The notes beneath the pieces were generated by a model. It was not told the origin of the DNA. It ran no database searches and saw only the letters and a program-made list of their open reading frames with translations. DNA of 64,000 nt from Dietzia timorensis (GTDB lineage: Bacteria; Actinomycetota; Actinomycetes; Mycobacteriales; Mycobacteriaceae). Position numbers and translations under genes: made by a program. The stretch is from positions 2,480,001 through 2,544,000 of the forward strand of contig NZ_CP015961.1 of assembly GCF_001659785.1 (NCBI RefSeq), given 5' to 3'. Positions 20,338 to 29,972 of the stretch are shown here, piece after piece; position 1 is the stretch's first letter, and every line of letters starts with the position of its first letter.

Positions 20338-21132
20338 CTAGAGGAACTTCCGTGATACTGGCTCGGGCAGGAACCGAAGTGCGGGGTCGACCACGGACCA
20401 CGGCAGCGGAGGCACGGCGGCCTGCGCGGGTTCGCGGTCAATCGCCGCGACCAACGCCCGCACTCCCTTATCGAGGTCCGCCTTGAGCGGACTCTTGTTC
20501 TGGCTCGTCATTTCCGTCGCGATATAACCGGGCAGAATTGTCGACACCTTGATCTGCGAACCGCGGCGGCGTTGTTCGGCATGAATTCCCTGCGCCAGCG
20601 ACGTCACAAATGCCTTGGTTGCGCCGTAGGTCGTCTCGGCGCCGAGCATTCCGCGCCGCGACGCGATCGAGGAGATGAACACGAGGTGCCCGGCGCCGCC
20701 GCGGGCGCGCATGAGCTCGATGGCGACCTCGGCCTGGTGAAGAGTACCGAGGACGTTGACCTTGGCAGTCTCGGCATTCGCCCAGGCCTTGCCCGCCCCG
20801 ACCGAAGCACCCTTGCCCAGACCGGCGTTGAGAACATAGCGGTCGATTCCGCCGAGTGCGTCGTCCAGTTCCGTGAACACACGACGCACGGCTTCGGGAT
20901 CAGAGACGTCGAGCGCGGCGATTTCCACGGTGATCGACGGGTTCGACGCCAGAAGTTCTTCTCGCAGCGCCTGAAGATTGTCGAGCCGGCGCGCAGCGAG
21001 TGCGAGATTGTGCCCATGTGCGGCCCACTGGCGGGCCATTCCCTCGCCGAGGCCCGCGCTCGCGCCGGTGATGAGGATGTTCTTCCGCTCCTCGTTCTTG
21101 CTGCCGCGCTTGCCTGAAATGCCCAAAACCAC
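20338..21132 (-). CDS. Short-chain dehydrogenase/reductase
   Basis: A cytosolic SDR of about 264 residues, in the position of Rv0945 next to pgi. It has ILITGASAGLGEGMARQWAA as the NAD(P)-binding TGxxxGxG motif, then YVLNAGLGKG (NAG motif), FISSIASRRG with the catalytic Ser, and TTYGATKAF with the YxxxK pair. The substrate is unknown. The start is uncertain: the frame opens with a TTG at 21183 and has a GTG at 21132, and neither has a good ribosome-binding site. It is convergent with pgi. Confidence 0.85.
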   Translation of the reverse strand: MVLGISGKRGSKNEERKNILITGASAGLGEGMARQWAAHGHNLALAARRLDNLQALREELLASNPSITVEIAALDVSDPEAVRRVFTELDDALGGIDRYVLNAGLGKGASVGAGKAWANAETAKVNVLGTLHQAEVAIELMRARGGAGHLVFISSIASRRGMLGAETTYGATKAFVTSLAQGIHAEQRRRGSQIKVSTILPGYIATEMTSQNKSPLKADLDKGVRALVAAIDREPAQAAVPPLPWSVVDPALRFLPEPVSRKFL

Positions 21133-21383
21133 CGATACGAACCCATCTTCTCGTCGACTCGTGCGTGTGTACTTTTGGGTCAATTTACCCGGATTTCACG
21201 AACTCATGACCATTGTGGACGCGATAACCCACAGCTCATTGCCAGCGAACCAATAGAGTTAACCGGGTGAACCTGAGCGCGCAGGGATTCACATCGCCGA
21301 ATAGTGAGCGGAACATAAGCGCCGTTGCTCGCATCAGACGGTGGACACCATGAGGGCAGAGAAGAAACGAGAGGTCGACGGTA

Positions 21384-22697
21384 ATGCGCAGGACGAGGAT
21401 GATTCCGCTCCCGGTGGCACTGTGTGCCGTAGTCGCTCTGGCCGGTTGTTCGATGCTCGGTGGAGACGGCGAGGATGCGGAGGCCGGTTCCTCGACCTCG
21501 GAAACTGCGCCCCTCGATCCCGCGGCACTGGACACCGGCGATTATCCGACGGAGCCACAGCCGGAGTTCGGCGAGACCGACGACAGCAACGTCGTCGATT
21601 ACGAGACGCAGCGTCTGGCCGAATACGTGGCCCTGCCCTACGAAATCGATCCGGTGCTCTCCGAGCGCACGAGCGTGATGGCTCACACGATCCGCTCTGG
21701 CCAGAACCTCATCGGTGCGGGCTTGGGTTACGCTTCCGCAGCGATCATCGGGAACAGCGACTTTGTTTATGGCTTCGTCGGCGGTGGCGAAACCCCGACG
21801 ACGTCGATCAACGATCCCCAAAAATCGCTCATGACCGGCGTTCTGCGTTTCCAGTCGCCCGAGGGCGCCCAGTCCGCTGCCGCAGCCGTGACCCACTACA
21901 TGGTCACCGGAGAGGGGGCGCCTCCAGAGCAAGCCGCAGAAGAAGCGGAAACCTTCACGCCCGCAACACCCGAAGAGCTTCCAGGGCGGCCGGAGGCAAA
22001 AGTGGTCAGCGCCACCCCTTATTCGCCCACGGGTGACCCCGATACCGAGTGGGTGTTCTCGTTCGCCCCGAAGGGCGACTACATCACCTATAGCTTCGCC
22101 GAGGTTCCCGTTGGTGAGAAGCAATGGGCGCTGGATACGATCGCGAAGTCGCTGGAGGTCCAGGAGCCGCTGACCGAGCAGTTCGTCGGCCTCCCCACGA
22201 AGGCGCAGCGAGGCGACGCGGAAAGGCCCGAAACGCTCATCGACCAGGACAAGGTGCTCCTGTACACGATTCCCGACACCGAAGACGACAGCAATATGGG
22301 CGGCGTGACGATGGCGTCGTACGGCCCTCGCGGACTTTCTCACTTCTACTCTGATCAGCGGGCGACACATGATGCGTTGGAGAAGGCAGGCGCAGACCAT
22401 ACCGGAATGTGGGACACGACAGTGTTCCGCGCGGAAAGCAACGAAGCTGCACAGGGTCTCCTCGACGATTTTCTCCGGATCGATTCCGACGAGGGGTACG
22501 AAACCACGGAGTCGCCACAGGGCCTTCCGGACGCGAATTGTGAAAAGAGGATTGACGAGACCGGTCGCGTCGACGTGTGCTACGTGCTCAACGGCCGATA
22601 TATCGGCGTCGCCCAAGAGTTGGACGACACCAAAGCAGTCCACCAGAAGATCTCCGCACAAGCGCTAATTCTCGAAAAGGCTGATCAAGATGCCTAG
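21384..22697 (+). CDS. Lipoprotein 1 of the lipoprotein/Hsp70 array
   Basis: A 437-residue exported lipoprotein. The signal peptide ends in a lipobox, VALAGCSML, with Cys about residue 22. After an acidic linker comes a motif shared with two paralogues in this array: LDTGDYPTEPQPEFG, then QRLAEYVALPYEIDP. Later shared blocks are ASYGPRGLSHFYSD, WDTTVFRAESNEAAQGLL and the Cys-containing LPDANCEKRI...CYVLNGRYIG. The architecture resembles the DUF7373 lipoproteins of Mycobacteriales, from memory. Function unknown. Its last 8 bases overlap the Hsp70-like gene that follows, so the two are translated together. GAGAGG lies before the ATG. Confidence 0.85.
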   Translation: MRRTRMIPLPVALCAVVALAGCSMLGGDGEDAEAGSSTSETAPLDPAALDTGDYPTEPQPEFGETDDSNVVDYETQRLAEYVALPYEIDPVLSERTSVMAHTIRSGQNLIGAGLGYASAAIIGNSDFVYGFVGGGETPTTSINDPQKSLMTGVLRFQSPEGAQSAAAAVTHYMVTGEGAPPEQAAEEAETFTPATPEELPGRPEAKVVSATPYSPTGDPDTEWVFSFAPKGDYITYSFAEVPVGEKQWALDTIAKSLEVQEPLTEQFVGLPTKAQRGDAERPETLIDQDKVLLYTIPDTEDDSNMGGVTMASYGPRGLSHFYSDQRATHDALEKAGADHTGMWDTTVFRAESNEAAQGLLDDFLRIDSDEGYETTESPQGLPDANCEKRIDETGRVDVCYVLNGRYIGVAQELDDTKAVHQKISAQALILEKADQDA

Positions 22698-24573
22698 TGA
22701 TATTCACGATGCCGGCGGCCGCCGAGGGTGGACCCTCGGCATAGATTTCGGCACCTCGAACACCGCTGCCGCGCACACGGGCGCGGTCAGCGAATCGATC
22801 GAAACCGTACAACTGAGCCACAACCGCACGACCATGTCGTCGTCCGTGTTCGTCGAGTCCCCGCAGTCGATTGAAGTTGGCGACGTGGCCTTCGATATGG
22901 CGCAGAAGAATCCCAGCGGATTCGTCATGTCGCCGAAGCGCGTGGTCCCGCAGGGAAGCACCTTCGTCAACGGCTACGACATCCCCGCATCTGCGCCGGT
23001 CGCCGCGGTCCTTCGCTCGGTACTCCACCGGGCGATGACGGCGCACGACGGCCAACCGCCGGACCAACTCGTCCTCACTCACCCTGAAGCATGGACCGAG
23101 CGAGAGATCGACGTGCTTCTATCGGCCACGAAGAATCTCGGTCTCGATCCGTCGAGAATTACGACGGTGTCCGAGCCACGTGCGGCGGCACAGTATTACA
23201 CCCGTGCCAAGCCATTGGAGCCGGGCTCCAAGATCGGCGTATTCGATTTCGGTGGCGGCACGCTCGACGTTGCCGTACTCCAATCCACGCCCGAGGGCAC
23301 CTTCAACGTGATCTCGGCACACGGAGACAACCAGATCGGAGGTAAGAACTTCGACGCCCAAATCCGGCGGTGGGTCGACGCCCAGCTGGAGGAAGAACAC
23401 CCCGACGCTCTCGGGTACCTTCGCACGTCCGCATCCATAGAACAGCTCTACAGCCTCGATGACTCGATCCGGAGGGCAAAGGAGCTGCTGTCGGAGACGC
23501 AGACCGCGACGATCTCGGTGCCCTCGGGAGCCGAAAGCATCAAATTGCAGATCACCCGGGGCGAGCTCGAGGCAATCATCGCGCCCGCATTGCAGGCGGC
23601 GTACGACCTCACGCAGCGCACCTTCGCCACTGCGGGGATTTCTTCGCCCGCAGATTTGACGGCCTTGTACCTCACCGGCGGTTCCTCGCGAATTCCCGCC
23701 GTTCACGAGCTGCTTTCGACGCTCGGCCCGATCGCCACGCTTGACGATCCCAAGACCGTGGTCGCTCAAGGTGCGCTTTCTGCCGCCGCGCCGATCTTGC
23801 GTGGACTCGAGCCCGGCGCCCGGACTGCCGGGCCCGGTCTCTACGGCGGCCGAATAGGTAACCAGCATGCCGGCCAGCATTACCCTGAGAAGGCGCAGCC
23901 GTCCGCCTCACCAAAGGGAACCTCCGGCGCAGGGACGGGCGCGAAAAAGCGAGCCCTTCCACTGGCGCTGGCCGCGATCGCCTCCCTCATCGTCGTCGCG
24001 ATCGTCGGCACGCTGGTCGTGCGGGCCGTCTCGAGTAACGAGTCCAGCGGCGAAACGCAGGAAACAGCGGCACCTGCGGCGCAGCAGGCCGACAACACTC
24101 CCGTCACCGAAACGGAAGACATCATCGATGCTCTACCCCGCAGGCTCGCCGATGAGATCGACGCAGAGTCGTGTCAGGCTACGGGCGAAACAACGAACGG
24201 AGGCCGGGAGCTCCGATGCGACTTCAACTCCGGCAGCACGCTTGTTCCCAAGCCAGACGAGGGCCCGGGATTGGAAAACCAGCTCGTCGTCTCCGTCGAC
24301 CCTGATGATGCCGAAGCTCGTGTCATAGCAATTCGAAACGGTAGTACTCCCAATATTTCGTCAGGCGATGGGGCGCCTGTCGATGAACTGCTTGAGAACT
24401 CCCAGCGCACGGCGGCCGCGCGCATCCAGGGCACCGAAGGGCCCGACGACACTCTCGATTCGATTGACGTCGAGTACGCGAACAATTCCACAGGAGCTCT
24501 GGTTCATGTGACCGAATTCCGGACTCTCGACCAGGCCCGGCAATTTCTCGCCAATTCGGCTCTCATCAACTAG
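22690..24573 (+). CDS. Membrane-anchored Hsp70-like ATPase 1
   Basis: A 627-residue protein whose residues 1-380 are an Hsp70/actin-fold nucleotide-binding domain: LGIDFGTSNTAAAH (phosphate 1), IGVFDFGGGTLDVAV (phosphate 2) and LYLTGGSSRIPAV (adenosine). There is no Hsp70 substrate-binding domain. After a low-complexity linker comes one transmembrane helix at about 421-448 (LALAAIASLIVVAIVGTLVV). The last 170 residues should lie outside the membrane; they hold two conserved Cys in CQATGETTNGGRELRCDF and end in a block shared with the paralogue (ELLENSQRTAAARI). The ATPase faces the cytosol. It is coupled to lipoprotein 1 by an 8-bp overlap. No function is known to me. Confidence 0.87.
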   Translation: MPSDIHDAGGRRGWTLGIDFGTSNTAAAHTGAVSESIETVQLSHNRTTMSSSVFVESPQSIEVGDVAFDMAQKNPSGFVMSPKRVVPQGSTFVNGYDIPASAPVAAVLRSVLHRAMTAHDGQPPDQLVLTHPEAWTEREIDVLLSATKNLGLDPSRITTVSEPRAAAQYYTRAKPLEPGSKIGVFDFGGGTLDVAVLQSTPEGTFNVISAHGDNQIGGKNFDAQIRRWVDAQLEEEHPDALGYLRTSASIEQLYSLDDSIRRAKELLSETQTATISVPSGAESIKLQITRGELEAIIAPALQAAYDLTQRTFATAGISSPADLTALYLTGGSSRIPAVHELLSTLGPIATLDDPKTVVAQGALSAAAPILRGLEPGARTAGPGLYGGRIGNQHAGQHYPEKAQPSASPKGTSGAGTGAKKRALPLALAAIASLIVVAIVGTLVVRAVSSNESSGETQETAAPAAQQADNTPVTETEDIIDALPRRLADEIDAESCQATGETTNGGRELRCDFNSGSTLVPKPDEGPGLENQLVVSVDPDDAEARVIAIRNGSTPNISSGDGAPVDELLENSQRTAAARIQGTEGPDDTLDSIDVEYANNSTGALVHVTEFRTLDQARQFLANSALIN

Positions 24574-24636
24574 GGCTCTCGCCTCACCGGACACACAAGC
24601 AAGTATTTCACCATCACGACCGGGAAAGACGTCTCC

Positions 24637-25917
24637 ATGAAAACCTCTCCGCTGCGCGGCGGAATCGCCGTTGCACTAACCGCCACAGTCGTACTCGGCG
24701 GTTGTTCCTCAGGCACCGCTTCCTCCGATCAGGATGAATCAGCCGCGACTCCGACCGTCGATCTTGACTCTCTCGATACGGGAGATTTTGCCACCGAGCC
24801 ACATGGCGACTTCGGCCATTCGGACGAAGCGACAATGACTCAATTCGACGCACAAAGGTTAACCGAGTTCACGGCCTTTCCCGTCGAGATTGATCCACTC
24901 TATGAAGCATCCGACGAACTCAACATCCAAATACACACGTCGGTTGAAGACGGCTATGGATCCGATACACAAAATGAGGTCAAGACAGAACTCGGATGGG
25001 ACTTTGGCACTGTCGGCAGTGGTTACGCGAATGCGCCCGATGATGATCCCAAGGACCAGCTCTTCTTTGAGATCTCACATTTCCCAGATGAGGAGTCCGC
25101 TGCCGAGGCCGCAGTGCGTATGGGTGAGATGGAACGCGATCGTGAGGCCCTGATGCCAGGGGCCAAACCATTACCCGTCAGTAGAACCCCGGTGGAGATC
25201 CCCCGGTACCCCGACGCCGTCGCCACAACGGAAATAAGTCGCGTGGATCCCGAGGACGACACGCTCCAGGTCCTGTCGTATTCCACCAGGGGTGAATTCG
25301 TCGTGCGGACCTCCGTGACGGCCCCACAGGAAGACCAGGACCGCGCCGTCGAAACGGTGGCGAGGACTCTGGATGTGCAGAATCCCCTTCTCGACCAATT
25401 CACGGCCGCATCGACATCTGACTCCGAAGAGCCGTCTGAGTCCGACGTCAACACCAAGATCGACCAGGGCGAAGTAATTCGGTACGCACTTCCCGAACCA
25501 TCGAAGCCCCAATACGTCGAGGGCTCCGCTCCTGGGGAGTACGGCCCTAGAGGATTCGGTCATTTGTCGAGGGGCGGCCCAAGAATGGTCGATATCTTGA
25601 ACACAGCCGGCGTTCAACACATCGGGGTTTGGGGATCCACGGTGTTCAGGGCCGGTGACGAGGAACGTGCCACTCGCCTCGACGAGGATCTGAAGGACTT
25701 CTATCTCGACTTCGGCTTCTTTGAGGACGAGGCTCCGGCAGATATTCCACGCTCGGCGTGCTATTTCGCACCAGCCGGAACGAACCGCGTCAATCAGTGT
25801 CTGGTGATTGTCGGCAAGTACGTCGGTCTTGTCACCAATATCGGTCCCGTCTCCGGAGTCCATCAGGAGTTGGCAGCGCAATACGCCATCCTCACACAGG
25901 CCGACCAGGAGGCGTGA
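24637..25917 (+). CDS. Lipoprotein 2 of the lipoprotein/Hsp70 array
   Basis: A 426-residue paralogue of lipoprotein 1. The lipobox is VVLGGCSSG. Shared blocks are LDTGDFATEPHGDFG, QRLTEFTAFPVEIDP, GEYGPRGFGHLSRGG, GVWGSTVFRAGDEERATRL and a Cys pair near the end (SACYFAPAGTNRVNQCLVIV). It follows Hsp70-like 1 by 63 bases and precedes Hsp70-like 2 by 51 bases, all on the plus strand. Base composition is visibly less GC-rich than in the conserved block to the left. Function unknown. Confidence 0.85.
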   Translation: MKTSPLRGGIAVALTATVVLGGCSSGTASSDQDESAATPTVDLDSLDTGDFATEPHGDFGHSDEATMTQFDAQRLTEFTAFPVEIDPLYEASDELNIQIHTSVEDGYGSDTQNEVKTELGWDFGTVGSGYANAPDDDPKDQLFFEISHFPDEESAAEAAVRMGEMERDREALMPGAKPLPVSRTPVEIPRYPDAVATTEISRVDPEDDTLQVLSYSTRGEFVVRTSVTAPQEDQDRAVETVARTLDVQNPLLDQFTAASTSDSEEPSESDVNTKIDQGEVIRYALPEPSKPQYVEGSAPGEYGPRGFGHLSRGGPRMVDILNTAGVQHIGVWGSTVFRAGDEERATRLDEDLKDFYLDFGFFEDEAPADIPRSACYFAPAGTNRVNQCLVIVGKYVGLVTNIGPVSGVHQELAAQYAILTQADQEA

Positions 25918-25968
25918 TGTTGCTCCGCACCCTCCATCAGCGGCAAAACGAACGAAGGGAGGATCAAC

Positions 25969-27768
25969 GTGTCTACATCGTCTAGCGATGCCTGGACCCT
26001 CGGAATCGACTTCGGAACGTCGACAACTTTTGCGGCCCACTCGCATTCGCCCGGAAGAACGATCGCATCTATTCGATTGAGCCACGATGCCTCGACTATG
26101 CAATCCTCCGTATTCGTCGAATCGCCAGAGCTGGTGGATGTGGGAGCCGTGGCGATCGACAAAGCTAGAGCGAATCCGACAGGATTCCTGTCCGCGCCGA
26201 AGAGGACGATCGCGCAGGGCACTGCCCACGTCAACGGGTACGACTTGCCTGCGTCGGTACCAATCGCCGCGATTTTTCGCTCTGTCATCGATCGCGCCGC
26301 CGCGGAACACAACAGTGTCCCCCCGGAATCACTGGTAATCACACACCCCGAATCCTGGTCGGAACGGGAAGTCCAGGTTCTTCTCGACGCTGCAGCCGCA
26401 GTAGGTTTCGAGCGCACGCGTGTCCGAACGGTTTCCGAAGCGCGCGCAGCCGCGCATTATTACACCCGCGCCAAGGGACTCCGGTCCGGCTCGAAGATCG
26501 CCGTGTTCGACTATGGCGGCGGCACGCTAGATGTTGCTGTGTTGTCGATGAACGACGATGGCTCTTTCCAGGTGCTCGCCGCCGACGGCGATGTCAATAA
26601 TGGCGGCAGGTACCTCGATTCCTTGATTCGCGAATGGGTCGACGAAGAGCTGAGCACAACGCACCCCGAGGCGCTTGCCTATCTCCGCAGTTCAGCGCGC
26701 GTCGAGCAACATTACGCCTTGGCCGATTCCATTACCCGAGCCAAAGAGCTCTTGTCAGAATCGAGGACGGCTCGGATACTCGTGCCCACCGGCGAGGGCC
26801 AGTTGTCGCTCGAACTGAGCCGCGGGGTACTCGAAAAAATCATTGACGCGCCCCTGCGGCACGCACACGATATGACGGCGGCTGTGCTTGAACGGGCAGG
26901 AATCACCTCGGCCTATGACCTCGAAGCGTTGTACCTCACCGGTGGCTCGTCTCGAATCCCGCTCGTCGCCGAGCGTCTAGCCCTACTCGGGCCGATCACC
27001 ACGCTGGATGATCCCAAGGCAGTGGTCGCGCTCGGCGCTCTCACTGCTGCTCAGCCCGTAGCCAGGGCTCAGCGCCTCACCGATGTTGCCGCTGATTCGG
27101 GCACGAACGGGCGCACCGGTGCCCCTCAGAAGTCTCACGGTGCACCCTCGTCCAATGCCTTACGCGGAACCAGAACCCCCCACCGTGGCAAATGGGTCGC
27201 CGGATTCGCGATCGCGGCCGTCATTGTGCTCGCGCTTGGCGGAATCGTCTGGTTGACGCTCAGCGGTGGAGATGACAATAGCGTCCCGACTGAATCTGCA
27301 GAGCCAGCGACTGACGTGAGCCCTGACGGGCCGGCCACAACTAAAGAAGAAGTCCTTGCGGCACTTCCGTCGCAGTTCGCTCAAGATCTCACGGCCTGCG
27401 AGATCTCGGGAGAAACGACGTACGGCGGCCTCGAAATTCGATGTGACTTCCTCGATGAAGCCGCGTCGTTGGCTGGGACAGACGAAACCCACAGGCCACA
27501 CTTCTTCACCGTGTCGGCCGATCCCGACTACACGACCAGCGAACTTGCAGCAATGCGCAAGGGGTTACGCGAGTCCAGCATGGCGGAAACCAACGAACTC
27601 CTGGAAAACAATGCTCGAACCGCCGCTGCGGCGATATCTAACAATGAACTTTCCACGGACCTCAAATACTCGAACTCCGAAACCCACGTCAGCTTCCAAA
27701 TTTTCTCATTCGAATCATCCGAGGCGGCCAAAGACTTCCTCAAGCGTGGCGGCTTCCTCGCGGATTAG
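25969..27768 (+). CDS. Membrane-anchored Hsp70-like ATPase 2
   Basis: A 599-residue paralogue of the first Hsp70-like protein with the same plan. The actin-fold ATPase (LGIDFGTSTTFAAH, IAVFDYGGGTLDVAVLS, LYLTGGSSRIPLV) spans about residues 1-365. One membrane helix lies at about 408-430 (VAGFAIAAVIVLALGGIVWL). The outside domain again has a Cys pair (CEISGETTYGGLEIRCDF) and ELLENNARTAAAAI. The start is GTG 25969, set by GAAGGGAGG just upstream. The long DNA-level likeness to copy 1 indicates tandem duplication. Role unknown; coupling of cytosolic ATP state to an outside partner is inference. Confidence 0.87.
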   Translation: MSTSSSDAWTLGIDFGTSTTFAAHSHSPGRTIASIRLSHDASTMQSSVFVESPELVDVGAVAIDKARANPTGFLSAPKRTIAQGTAHVNGYDLPASVPIAAIFRSVIDRAAAEHNSVPPESLVITHPESWSEREVQVLLDAAAAVGFERTRVRTVSEARAAAHYYTRAKGLRSGSKIAVFDYGGGTLDVAVLSMNDDGSFQVLAADGDVNNGGRYLDSLIREWVDEELSTTHPEALAYLRSSARVEQHYALADSITRAKELLSESRTARILVPTGEGQLSLELSRGVLEKIIDAPLRHAHDMTAAVLERAGITSAYDLEALYLTGGSSRIPLVAERLALLGPITTLDDPKAVVALGALTAAQPVARAQRLTDVAADSGTNGRTGAPQKSHGAPSSNALRGTRTPHRGKWVAGFAIAAVIVLALGGIVWLTLSGGDDNSVPTESAEPATDVSPDGPATTKEEVLAALPSQFAQDLTACEISGETTYGGLEIRCDFLDEAASLAGTDETHRPHFFTVSADPDYTTSELAAMRKGLRESSMAETNELLENNARTAAAAISNNELSTDLKYSNSETHVSFQIFSFESSEAAKDFLKRGGFLAD

Positions 27769-27813
27769 AAATACAGACACTTGATCATCACAAGAAAGAA
27801 AGGGACTACACAC

Positions 27814-29094
27814 ATGAAGAATTCGAAGATCCTCGCCGCGGCCTCGGCTCTCGTCATCTCCACCGCCCTCCTCGCGGCGTGTGGTGACGACGATTCCACC
27901 GACTCTGCCGCCCCAGAAAGCGCCGAGCAATCCAACACCGAAGGCGTCGACGAGTCGGCACTCGATACTGGCGACTACCCGACCGAGCCCGCCGAAGAAT
28001 TCGGAAAACCCACCGCCGAGCAGATCGGTGACATTGAAGGCCAAAGGCTCGCCGAGTATTCGATTTTGCCGTTCGAAGCCGATCCCGCCTTCACCGAGGG
28101 CGGGCAGTTCCCGGTGCCCGTCCTACGCTCGTTGTCCAATATCTCCGGCCTTCTCCCCGAGAACGCGACGGAGATCTTTGGCGAGGCCCCCATCAATGCG
28201 GGCTACACGGTCGGCGGTGCCACAAAATCCACGGACGGCTCAGACCAGTCGAATTACCAGCATTCAGTGCTGAGCTTCGCGACTGCGGACGAGACTGGGC
28301 GGATTGCGAACGACCTGCACAATGCAGATGTCACGGCCTCGACAGAAGGTCCGGCAACGGCCGAGGAGGTACCGGGGCAGCCGGGCACCCTGGTCACCTC
28401 CACGCCTCAAGGGGAAGGCGACTCAGCGAATGTTCGCGTCCGCGCATTTACCGCGCACGGCCCGTACTTGTTCATCGACCAGTTCATCGTTCCGAACGAC
28501 CAGAAGGATAAGGCACTCGAATCGATCGGCCGCGCGGTCGATCAGCAGGTTCCACTAGCCGACCAGTTCCCGCGCACCCCGAACTCCGACGAGCCCGGCG
28601 GCGGCGAAGAATCGTGGCCCGACATCGATCAGGACAAGATCCTGATCTATGCGCTTCGCGACGAAGCCGACGATCCAGCACTACTCGGCGCCGATGGTTC
28701 CGTATTCGGTCCTCGTGGCACCGCCGGGCTTCGGCTGAATTCCGACGTGTGGCTCGACCTTCTCCAGGAGGTCGGTGCCGAGCACACCGCGATTTCGGCA
28801 ACGAATGTATTCCGTGCCGCCGACGATGCGGGAGCCGAGAAGATCGTCAACGAGTATCGGCGCGAGTTCGAAGAGCACGGGGCTGCGGAAGTCGAGGGGC
28901 CCCAGGGTCTTCCAGATGCCCTGTGTGTCGATGACTCGTCGTCGCTGTCACCGAAGAAGTGCATCATTCAGGTCGGACGCTATGTCGCGGAGATCCCCGA
29001 AATGCAAAGCGACACCGACGTCGAGGACATGAAGCAGCGCACGGCAGCGCAGTACATGATCTTGTCGAAAGCCGATCAGAAGCAGCCGAACTAG
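27814..29094 (+). CDS. Lipoprotein 3 of the lipoprotein/Hsp70 array
   Basis: A 426-residue third paralogue. The signal peptide MKNSKILAAASALVISTALL runs into the lipobox LLAACGDD. Shared blocks are LDTGDYPTEPAEEFG, QRLAEYSILPFEADP, FGPRGTAGLRLNSD, ATNVFRAADDAGAEKI and LPDALCVDD...KKCIIQVGRYV. No Hsp70-like gene follows; the gene ends tail to tail with nei, the two stops overlapping in CTAG. The start at ATG 27814 gives a proper signal peptide; the frame is open 11 codons further up. Confidence 0.85.
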   Translation: MKNSKILAAASALVISTALLAACGDDDSTDSAAPESAEQSNTEGVDESALDTGDYPTEPAEEFGKPTAEQIGDIEGQRLAEYSILPFEADPAFTEGGQFPVPVLRSLSNISGLLPENATEIFGEAPINAGYTVGGATKSTDGSDQSNYQHSVLSFATADETGRIANDLHNADVTASTEGPATAEEVPGQPGTLVTSTPQGEGDSANVRVRAFTAHGPYLFIDQFIVPNDQKDKALESIGRAVDQQVPLADQFPRTPNSDEPGGGEESWPDIDQDKILIYALRDEADDPALLGADGSVFGPRGTAGLRLNSDVWLDLLQEVGAEHTAISATNVFRAADDAGAEKIVNEYRREFEEHGAAEVEGPQGLPDALCVDDSSSLSPKKCIIQVGRYVAEIPEMQSDTDVEDMKQRTAAQYMILSKADQKQPN

Positions 29095-29972
29095 CGCTGG
29101 CAGTTCGGGCAGTAGAAGACGGTCCTGGCGAAGCGGTCGGCGGCGCGAGAGTCGCCGGCCAGCTCGCCGAGCTCTCCGGCAATGATTGCCGTCCCGCACC
29201 GCATACATGGCTCCCCGCCGCGCCCGTATACCCAGTGGCGCCGGCGGGGTTTGTCGATTCCGGTGAACATGCGGATCTGGCGGTGCACATTGATCGCCAT
29301 CGTTTTGCGGGCAAGCATGAGCAGCGGCTCGAGCCCGCCTACCTCGTCGACGTCCGTCACCGTGCGACGTGGATCGATCCCCCGCAGGAAGAGCAGCTCA
29401 CTGCGATACTCGTTTCCGATCCCCGCCACTAGCCGCTGGTCGAGAATCGCCGCGCCTAACGCGCGATCGCCGTCGGCGCGAATCCGGCGCAGCGCCTCGG
29501 CCCCGCTCCAGTCCCCGACGCGAAAGGGCTCCCCCGGCCGCGGCTCGCCGAGTAGGTCGGGGCCGATATGTTCCACTCGCGCCGCCGCCTCGCCTGGCGA
29601 AAACACGTGGAGTTCCCCGAGCTCCACGCCGACTGCCTCGGCTCCGCCGTCATCGCTGGACGTGCGCAGGACGACGCGCGCGAGGAACGCCGGAAACGTC
29701 CACTTCGTCCCCGCGTCGTGGGCGAACCATTTACCTTCCATCTTCAGATGAGAATGGACGACGGCGGACGGCACATCTGTCGTGGAGTGCGCCGCCCCTC
29801 CCACATCGATGAACAGGTGCTTGCCCACGGCCCGCGCTTGCAGGAAGCGCCGGCCGGTCAGGTCAACTGTGGCGAACTTCGGCACGCGGAAATCGGTGCG
29901 CGTGAGCGTGTGGCCTGCCATCGCCTCGTGAATGCGGACGGCGGCGCGGTGGACCGTGTCGCCCTCAGGCAC
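29091..29972 (-). CDS. nei: Fpg/Nei family DNA glycosylase (endonuclease VIII type)
   Basis: A 293-residue base-excision glycosylase/AP lyase. The start is GTG 29972 because the catalytic proline must be residue 2, giving (M)PEGDTVHRAAVRIHEA. It has the helix-two-turn-helix segment DQRLVAGIGNEYRSELLFLR and a C-terminal zinc finger (CMRCGTAIIAGELG ... FYCPNC). The start overlaps the end of lhr by 8 bases, so the two are translated in sequence; lhr-nei is also the mycobacterial order. The PEGDTVHR start is the Nei rather than the MutM form. Confidence 0.93.
   Translation of the reverse strand: MPEGDTVHRAAVRIHEAMAGHTLTRTDFRVPKFATVDLTGRRFLQARAVGKHLFIDVGGAAHSTTDVPSAVVHSHLKMEGKWFAHDAGTKWTFPAFLARVVLRTSSDDGGAEAVGVELGELHVFSPGEAAARVEHIGPDLLGEPRPGEPFRVGDWSGAEALRRIRADGDRALGAAILDQRLVAGIGNEYRSELLFLRGIDPRRTVTDVDEVGGLEPLLMLARKTMAINVHRQIRMFTGIDKPRRRHWVYGRGGEPCMRCGTAIIAGELGELAGDSRAADRFARTVFYCPNCQR

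Noticed and set aside
21204-22661. 485-residue minus-strand frame
   Set aside because: It is antisense to lipoprotein 1, which has a lipobox, ribosome-binding site and paralogues.
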